Source: Monodelphis domestica (taxonomy: Eukaryota > Chordata > Mammalia > Didelphimorphia > Didelphidae). From it: 64,000 bases of DNA. Positions 58,602 to 64,000 of this stretch are shown here, piece after piece. The notes beneath the pieces were generated by a model, which worked only from the letters and a program-made list of their open reading frames with translations, had not been told where the DNA came from and made no database searches. The DNA is taken from the NCBI RefSeq assembly GCF_027887165.1, contig NC_077235.1:53741882-53805881 (forward strand). The letters are read 5' to 3'. The translations under genes were made by a program, and so were the position numbers. Within the stretch, counting starts at the first letter, position 1; every line of letters starts with the position of its first letter.

Positions 58602-58795
58602 CTCCTCTTCTTCTTCTTCTTCTTCTTCTTCTTCTTCTTCTTCTTCTTCTTCTTCTTCTTCCTCTTCCTCTTCCTCTTCCTCTTCCTCTTCCTCTTCCTC
58701 TTCCTCTTCCTCTTCCCCTTCCTCTTCCTCTTCCTCTTCCTCTTCCTCTTCCCCTTCCCCTTCCCCTTCCTCTTCCTCTTCTCTCTCCCCATCTC
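58602..58795. repeat. (TTC)n/(CTCTTC)n microsatellite
   Basis: About 60 bp of TTC units followed by about 130 bp of CTTCCT/CCCTTC hexamers, all pyrimidines on +. The Arg/Gly- or Lys-rich minus-strand open frames are artefacts of the repeat. Confidence 0.97.
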
Positions 58796-58894
58796 TTTTC
58801 TTTCTTCCTTAATATCTTCCCTCTATTGTAAAAATAAAGTACCATAAATTTCATTTTACTTTATTAATTCATTTTGGGATTTAGAAATTAAATC

Positions 58895-59205
58895 CCTGGT
58901 GATCACCAATTAAATATTCAGTCAAACATATAAATTTAACAATAGGTATATTCTATTACCTTCATATACTATGACTTCTTTAGTCATTCCTCAATTAATG
59001 AATGCCTGCTTTGTTTCCAGTTCCTTTCTACCACAAAAAGTGTTGCTCTAATTCTTCTAGCATATGTGGGACCCACCGTTCTGTCTTTTATGTCTTTGGA
59101 ATTTTCATCCCATTAGTGGAATTGCTGGGTAAAAGGATGTGAACAGTTCAGCTACATTTCTTATAAAATTCCAAACTAAGAGAGTTGTTGGGCAGATCAA
59201 CAGTG
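58895..59205 (-). mobile_element. Older L1 fragment, antisense
   Basis: AGTCATTCCTCAATTAATGA ATGCCTGC and TAGTGGAATTGCTGGGTAAA are the reverse of L1 ORF2 C-terminus. It resumes at 60066-60225 after an insertion. Confidence 0.65.
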
Positions 59206-59855
59206 TATTGTTAGTCATTAAACATTTGTTAAGCACCTACTCTGTATCAGTTATTGTGTTAAGCACTGGGGATTAAAAAAGAAGCAAAAGACAATCCCTG
59301 CCCTCAAGGGAGCTCACAATCAAGTGGGGGAGACAACAAGCAAATAAATGGGTACTAACAAGCTGCAAACAGAATAAATAGAAAATCATTAATAGAGGGA
59401 AGGCACTGGAATTAAAGAGAAGGTTGGGAAAAGGCTTTCTATGCAAGATGGCATCTTGGTTGGGTCTTGAAGAAAGCCAGAGGAGCCATGAATTGGTAAC
59501 CAAGGGAGAACATATTAAGCATGGGAGTCAGCCAGAGAAAGTGTCCAGAGCCAAGTGATGGAAAGTCTTGGTCATGGAACAGCCAGGCAGCCAGTGTCAC
59601 CGGCTTAAATAATATGTATTGGGGAGTAAGATATAAGAAGCCTGGAAAGGTAGGAGGGGGGAAGGTTATGAAAAGCTTTGAATACCAAATAGAGCATTTT
59701 GTATTTGATACAAATACAGTAGGTAATAGGGAGCCACTGTAGTTTTTAGTGGAGGGTGAGGGTGGTGGTATGGTCAGATCTTCACTTTAGGAAAGCTACA
59801 TTTGGATCTGAATGGAGAATGGATTGGAGTCAGGAGAAGCTTCTCGAATGTTGAC
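59206..59855 (+). mobile_element. Old dispersed repeat of unassigned family, copy 2
   Basis: GCACCTACTCTGTATCAGTT, CTGCCCTCAAGGGAGCTCAC, GGTTGGGTCTTGAAGAAAGC and GGGAGCCACTGTAG occur in the same order as related phrases at 24800-25285. It interrupts an L1. About 650 bp, with no coding capacity seen. Confidence 0.5.
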
Positions 59856-59879
59856 CTTTCTATATTTCTTTTTATATAG

Positions 59880-60062
59880 CTTTGCTCTCTGTTTAAGCAT
59901 CAGTTCTGAGCCAGAAGAGTGAGAAGAGTGGCAAGGGCCAAGAAATCATGATTAAGTGACTTGCCAAGGGTTACACAGCTAAGAAGTATCTAATGCCAGA
60001 TTTAAACCCAGGTCCTCCCAACTTCAGACCTGGCACTCTCCACTGTGCTACCTAGCTGCCCC
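59880..60062 (-). mobile_element. Marsupial SINE (type A), antisense
   Basis: GTGACTTGCCAAGGGTTACA CAGCTAAG middle, GCTACCTAGCTGCCCC head. Confidence 0.85.
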
Positions 60063-60065
60063 ATC

Positions 60066-60225
60066 ACATTTCTTTTAAAATCATCTTTGACACTTTGAGG
60101 GGAATCAGGTCAGACATTAATTACTTTAATTTGCATTTCTCTTTTAGTTATTTGGAGAAGTATTTCATAGGGTTCTTGATAATTTGCTCTTCTTTTCAAA
60201 ACTATGTATATATTCTTTCAACACA
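60066..60225 (-). mobile_element. L1 fragment, antisense, continuation
   Basis: CTTTAATTTGCATTTCTCTT TTAG and TAGGGTTCTTGATAATTTGC continue the L1 at 58895-59205. Confidence 0.6.
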
Positions 60226-60234
60226 GGACATTCA

Positions 60235-60775
60235 CACTCCTGTGCCCAAAGAGGACTAGTGCCTCTTGTGTGAGGGCTTGCTGAGCCCTTTTCAGGGCTG
60301 TTCATCCACTTTTGGTGTCCATGTGGCTCCAAGAAGCTGTAGTGTGGGCAGTGTCCACACCCTGCTAAACTGTCTTGGCAGGTGGGCTAAACCAGGTTGA
60401 GGGTAACCAAAGGGCCACAAACCTGATGGTGAGTCAGAGGGATGGTTACTCCAAGATCGTGAAGTCTTCCCCTAGTTGGAATGGGTAGATGAGAAAAATT
60501 TGTTCCATTGGCCATAAAGGCAACTGAAGCAGGCCCTGTGGAGTGTTTAGAGCTTGGTGAGGCATTGAAGATGCCGAGGTCCTCCACTGCATCCTGGGCC
60601 ATTGCCAGTCATCCTGACTTTTGTCCTGCCACTGGAGTTTGATGACTAGCAGAGAGAGTGAGGCTGACCACTTTGCATCACTCTACCTCACTTCAGCCCA
60701 ATTCATGTAGGAGCCAAAACATTGTCATAGGTCCTCTCTGAAAATGAAAGAAACAATAACAACACATCCTTTGAC
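60235..60775 (+). mobile_element. Probable RTE/BovB-type or allied repeat (unconfirmed)
   Basis: TCCACTGCATCCTGGGCCAT TGCCAGTCATCCTGAC, GAGTGAGGCTGACCACTTTG CATC and the tail CTGAAAATGAAAGAAACAAT AACAACA resemble a dispersed mammalian repeat tail that I associate with RTE-type LINEs. The assignment is from memory. Confidence 0.4.
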
Positions 60776-61234
60776 CATTCCTTCGTTGAGGCCTTCTATT
60801 TTTCATAAGTAGATGTGATGCTATTGTAGGTTACCTTGGCCTTTGGTCACTTCTTTTGTAAACCTGATTCTGCAGATAAGTTGGCCAAATGTCCCATTTA
60901 CCGATATCTTACTGCCTTTGGGTAGACAATAAAACATTCCTGCTAACTTCTTTGGAGTCTTCAAAGAGAACTGGGAGCCGAAGCCTTTGTTTTCTGCCTT
61001 TATTAATAGCAGATATGTGTGCAATACAATGGATACAATAACAGACACATGCTGTATACATGTAGTTTTGTCACCAGAAGGGATTTTTTGACACTGATTT
61101 TTGAACAAATATCTCACATCTAGAAGATCAGTAGTTAGTATTTATAGACAGCCTAAATACTGGATGATTCTCAACAGTCTGCTTGAATGGCATCATGGTA
61201 CCATGGAAAAACCACTGGTTCTGGAATTAGAGGA
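60776..61234. other. Intron 6 sequence, unassigned
   Basis: No exon or repeat recognised. Confidence 0.35.
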
Positions 61235-61365
61235 CCTGTTTCAAATCTGTCTCATGCAAAGATTGTGTGTGAACTTAGACCAGTTACTTCCCCTCTCTGG
61301 GGCTCAGTTTCCTCACATGTAAAATGAGGGATTGGACTACATGCCTCTGAGCTTCTTCCATGATC
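61235..61365 (+). mobile_element. MIR-type SINE (ancient, sense)
   Basis: GAACTTAGACCAGTTACTTC CCCTCTCTGGGGCTCAGTTT CCTCACATGTAAAATGAGGG. Confidence 0.75.
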
Positions 61366-62255
61366 CTATTTATGACCTTGGTTATGTCATTTCCTCTTTG
61401 TGGGCTTCAGTTTCTCTTTTGGTAAAATGAGACCGATTGGCCTCTGAGGTTCCTTATGGCTTTAGAGCTACAGTGCTGTGCAGGATCTCTTTTTTATCCT
61501 TCTGTCACCATCATAGCAGAAGCTAGAGGACCTAGGAGGACTGATGTCCATTTTTTTACTTTCACCTTTTTCTTGGCTTACCATGATCAAAGAATTCTTC
61601 ACTTAACGGCCGTCTTTCTGGTGATGAACCTCTCGATTCTTTTGTTAGATTTGTCCTGAACTGGCCAACTATTCCATCACTGATTCTTGAAATCTCCTTA
61701 ACTTTGTAAAACATGCCATTGGCCTACCCTCAGGAACTCTGAAATCCATCCACACCTCCCATTAACAAGCTTTGTACTTTTGTGCATAATTGCCTATGCA
61801 AAAATATTGAAGTGAATAATCAGCCAGGAGAACACAGGTAGCTTTCAGTGGATCTGTATTCTGCCTCTAGAGAGCAGAGTTCAGATTAAGGATTCACTCT
61901 CTTCTGTATGGGTTATAAAAAGACGTCCTCCAAAGTAGGGAACACAATGAATTAGGTAATTCTCTCTTCGTTTTCTTTGAGAAAAATGAATTAATTTAGA
62001 TTTAATTTGACAAATCAATCACATACTAAAATACTCAGCGTGTGAATATGGAAATAGAAGGGTTCTTGTCTTTCCTTGTCATCCTTAAGAAATAAATTAG
62101 GCACCAAGGAGTAGGTGAGGGGAACCATTTAATCTCTCAGGTCTCTAGGTTATTACGCCTATTACTCATCTACATCTTAAGTGTTTTACTAATACTGATC
62201 ATCTTCTGATACAATCTTTACAGATCACAAACAGAGGTGAACTCTATGGACTCTC

Positions 62256-62436
62256 TTTTTTAACCCTTTTTTTCTGCCTTGAAACCAATTCCAAGCAGAA
62301 GAACGGTAAGGGCCAGGCAGTGGGGGTTAAGTGACTTGCCCAGGGTCACACAGCTAGGAAGTGTCTGAGGCCACATTTTAACCTAGAATCTACCATATTT
62401 TGGTCTGACTCTGTCTACTGAGCCATCCAGCTTCCC
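62256..62436 (-). mobile_element. Marsupial SINE (type A), antisense
   Basis: TTTTAACCCTTTTTTTCTGC tail side, GACTTGCCCAGGGTCACACA middle, GAGCCATCCAGCTTCCC head. Confidence 0.88.
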
Positions 62437-64000
62437 TACTCCATTGGCTCTTGCATAATATAATGTTCAGAAACAGTAGTTTTCCAGTGGTTCTCTGATG
62501 AATGCCAGAGTTTCATGAGGCCCCTCCAGGGATGGAGCAGGGGCAGAAGGAGAAGGATTCCTTGACAAAAATACGGCCTCATTGTGTGCAATAACTCAGT
62601 ACCATCTTTATCACCTCTAGGCCCTAATTCAGTCATCCCACTGGAAGTTGGAATTTTGTGATGTGAGAAGTGTTTGAATTATAAGCCATTCTTCTAGGTC
62701 TTTGGGTTTGCTAGCCAAATAACAAATTTGCCTCCCTGAGGCATGTCCAGAATGATATAGGCATACCAGAGAGAGCTGTTCCATTATAGATTTTCTCTAG
62801 TATTATCCTTTCCTGTTATATGGGTCACTGTATTGATGATGGTTTCCTCTTGTTCTATTCCAAGACCCGAGTTCAACAATGCAGTTAGATGCTTTCTGGA
62901 ATAGGTAGGGGTTATATTGGGGAAAGTGATAGAGCTACTTCTCCCCATCATTCATGTCCAGTACCAACTGAGTCCTCAAAGTGTGCATATTAGTGATGGC
63001 CCCCTTGGTCTTGTGACCGATACTGCTATATCTAGGGCAGCGCAGCATGGACAAAATGTGAAGTAAGGCCCAAATCTGTTCCTTAGGCCAAGCTCTACCA
63101 CGAACTACAGGTCGAACTTTAGGGAAGTGATCTCCCCTCCTTGTCTTTATTCGAAGAAGTGTTAGGGTTGGACCTTATGACTGAAGGTCATAAATTCTAA
63201 AGTTCTATGACTCTGTCTTGAGAGGGTTCAGATATCTCAAAGCAGAATTTTAGTTCTTTTAAATGAAAATAAAAAGACTCTCTGTCGCTGTCTGTCTCTG
63301 TCTGTCTCTCCATATATATATATATGTGAAAAACTTGGAGGAGCCAGCAGGTGGCATTAGCCACAAAGTCAGACTTCCACTGTGACAAAATGGAGACCTA
63401 AATTCAGGCTTTCCCCTCGTCTCCCTTTAGTCTAAACAATCCCTTTGTACCTTAGAGACCCTGTGAATGCTTGAATAGAAGTTGAATGTATAATTTCATG
63501 GTTAGTTTGGTTCCCAGTCAGTTTTTAATGGCAGTGAAAGGTAAAGATGGCAGAGAAGAGTCCCTCTAGTGAAGTTCAGTTACTCTGCAGAGTTTCAGCC
63601 TTACTGTTTTGGACAGTCCCTTCTAAATTCATCCCTTCATTCGTCAATTCATTGCTGGTGATTCCTTTAGACCTTTGTCAGGTCCAGCGTTCAGAGGATA
63701 TGAGTTACGACCCCTTCAATCAACTTCACCTTGAACACACTCCTTCCTTGGATTTAGAAGCATTCAAGTCACATCCCAGACTTCTTTGTCTGTCTTCTTC
63801 ATGCTCTCTAGTCTTAGGCTGAGCTATCTTTGTAGCCCCATCTGGATTCTGGGGGAGGAAGGGCTTTTTCTATTTGGTGCCCACATCTGCTCTTCTAACT
63901 TTTGGTAAGAAATGCAGTGATGTTGTGGCTGTCTTCTTTGCCATGAGACCGATTAGTGTACCCTTCTCCCCCAATGCAGTCCTTCTGCCTTCTGCCTTCT
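62437..64000. other. Intron 6 sequence, largely unassigned
   Basis: A (TCTG)n run with an (AT)n tail lies at about 63275-63325. No SMARCA1 exon is visible in the + frames. The rest has no recognised repeat. Confidence 0.4.

Larger units (their letters stand above)
14270..64000 (+). other. SMARCA1: SMARCA1 gene, 5' portion (start codon to intron 6)
   Basis: SMARCA1 (SNF2L) is the ATPase of ISWI chromatin remodellers such as NURF. It slides nucleosomes using ATP in the nucleus. Six exons of this window encode the first 217 or so residues: a short acidic N-terminus, the conserved pre-helicase region ([40 protein letters not shown]), the [20 protein letters not shown] start of the SNF2 helicase core and the Walker A motif DEMGLGKT split across exons 5/6. 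Phases are consistent at all five junctions. The choice of SMARCA1 over its paralogue SMARCA5 rests on [33 protein letters not shown] and GDKDAR. Introns are 8951, 4511, 458, 1264, 2817 and over 30980 bp. The remaining exons (DEAH box, second helicase lobe, HAND-SANT-SLIDE) lie beyond the window. Confidence 0.95.
33021..64000 (+). other. SMARCA1: SMARCA1 intron 6 (runs out of the window)
   Basis: No sequence encoding the expected next segment (GEWDVCVTSYEM ... VIDEAHRIKN) was found, so the intron is at least 30980 bp. It is filled mainly by transposons, including two fossil proviruses in antisense. Confidence 0.8.

Noticed and set aside
58423-58854. RGRGRG/KRKGKG open frames
   Set aside because: Produced by TTC/CTCTTC repeats next to the provirus end.
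60000-64000. Next SMARCA1 exon (GEWDVCVTSYEM ... DEAH) at the right edge
   Set aside because: No matching codons with acceptor/donor sites were seen in any + frame.

Overview
The window is mammalian nuclear DNA, almost certainly from a marsupial. The evidence is about 27 copies of a tRNA-derived SINE with a marsupial-type tail, a second tRNA-headed SINE family, L1s whose 3' ends are of a non-eutherian kind, old CR1/L3/L2 debris, OposCharlie-like hAT elements, and a gene with mammalian exon structure. The genus cannot be told from the sequence alone.

The only conventional host gene is the 5' part of SMARCA1 (SNF2L, an ISWI chromatin-remodelling ATPase) on the + strand. A CpG-island promoter (about 13.88-15.13 kb) contains the start codon at 14270. 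Six coding exons follow at 14270-14383, 23335-23421, 27933-28099, 28558-28658, 29923-30023 and 32841-33020. All have matching splice sites and phases, and together they encode the N-terminus up to and just beyond the ATP-binding Walker A motif. No later exon was found, so intron 6 runs from 33021 past the window end (over 30.9 kb).

Upstream of SMARCA1, on the minus strand at 3008-3085, lies a retrocopy of the ribosomal protein gene RPL41. Its 25-codon reading frame is perfect, encoding exactly the conserved vertebrate RPL41 peptide without introns.

Most of the rest is repeats. From 1 to 13.9 kb there are an AT-rich minisatellite, a GA microsatellite, a 3.2-kb 5'-truncated L1 and a cluster of four head-to-tail SINEs. 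Intron 1 carries a diverged 60-80 bp minisatellite whose unit resembles the end of a mariner-like MITE next to it. Introns 2-5 are dense in SINEs, nearly all antisense to the gene. Intron 6 holds CR1, L2 and L3 remnants, several antisense L1s and two related fossil gammaretrovirus-like proviruses on the minus strand: about 38.2-45.9 kb, and a shorter one at 55.7-58.5 kb. It also holds a solo LTR of the same broad type (50.2-50.9 kb), an older pol fragment (46.7-47.9 kb) and two long pyrimidine-rich microsatellites. The two proviruses share about 1.4 kb of non-coding sequence between pol and the 3' LTR, where an envelope gene would be expected.
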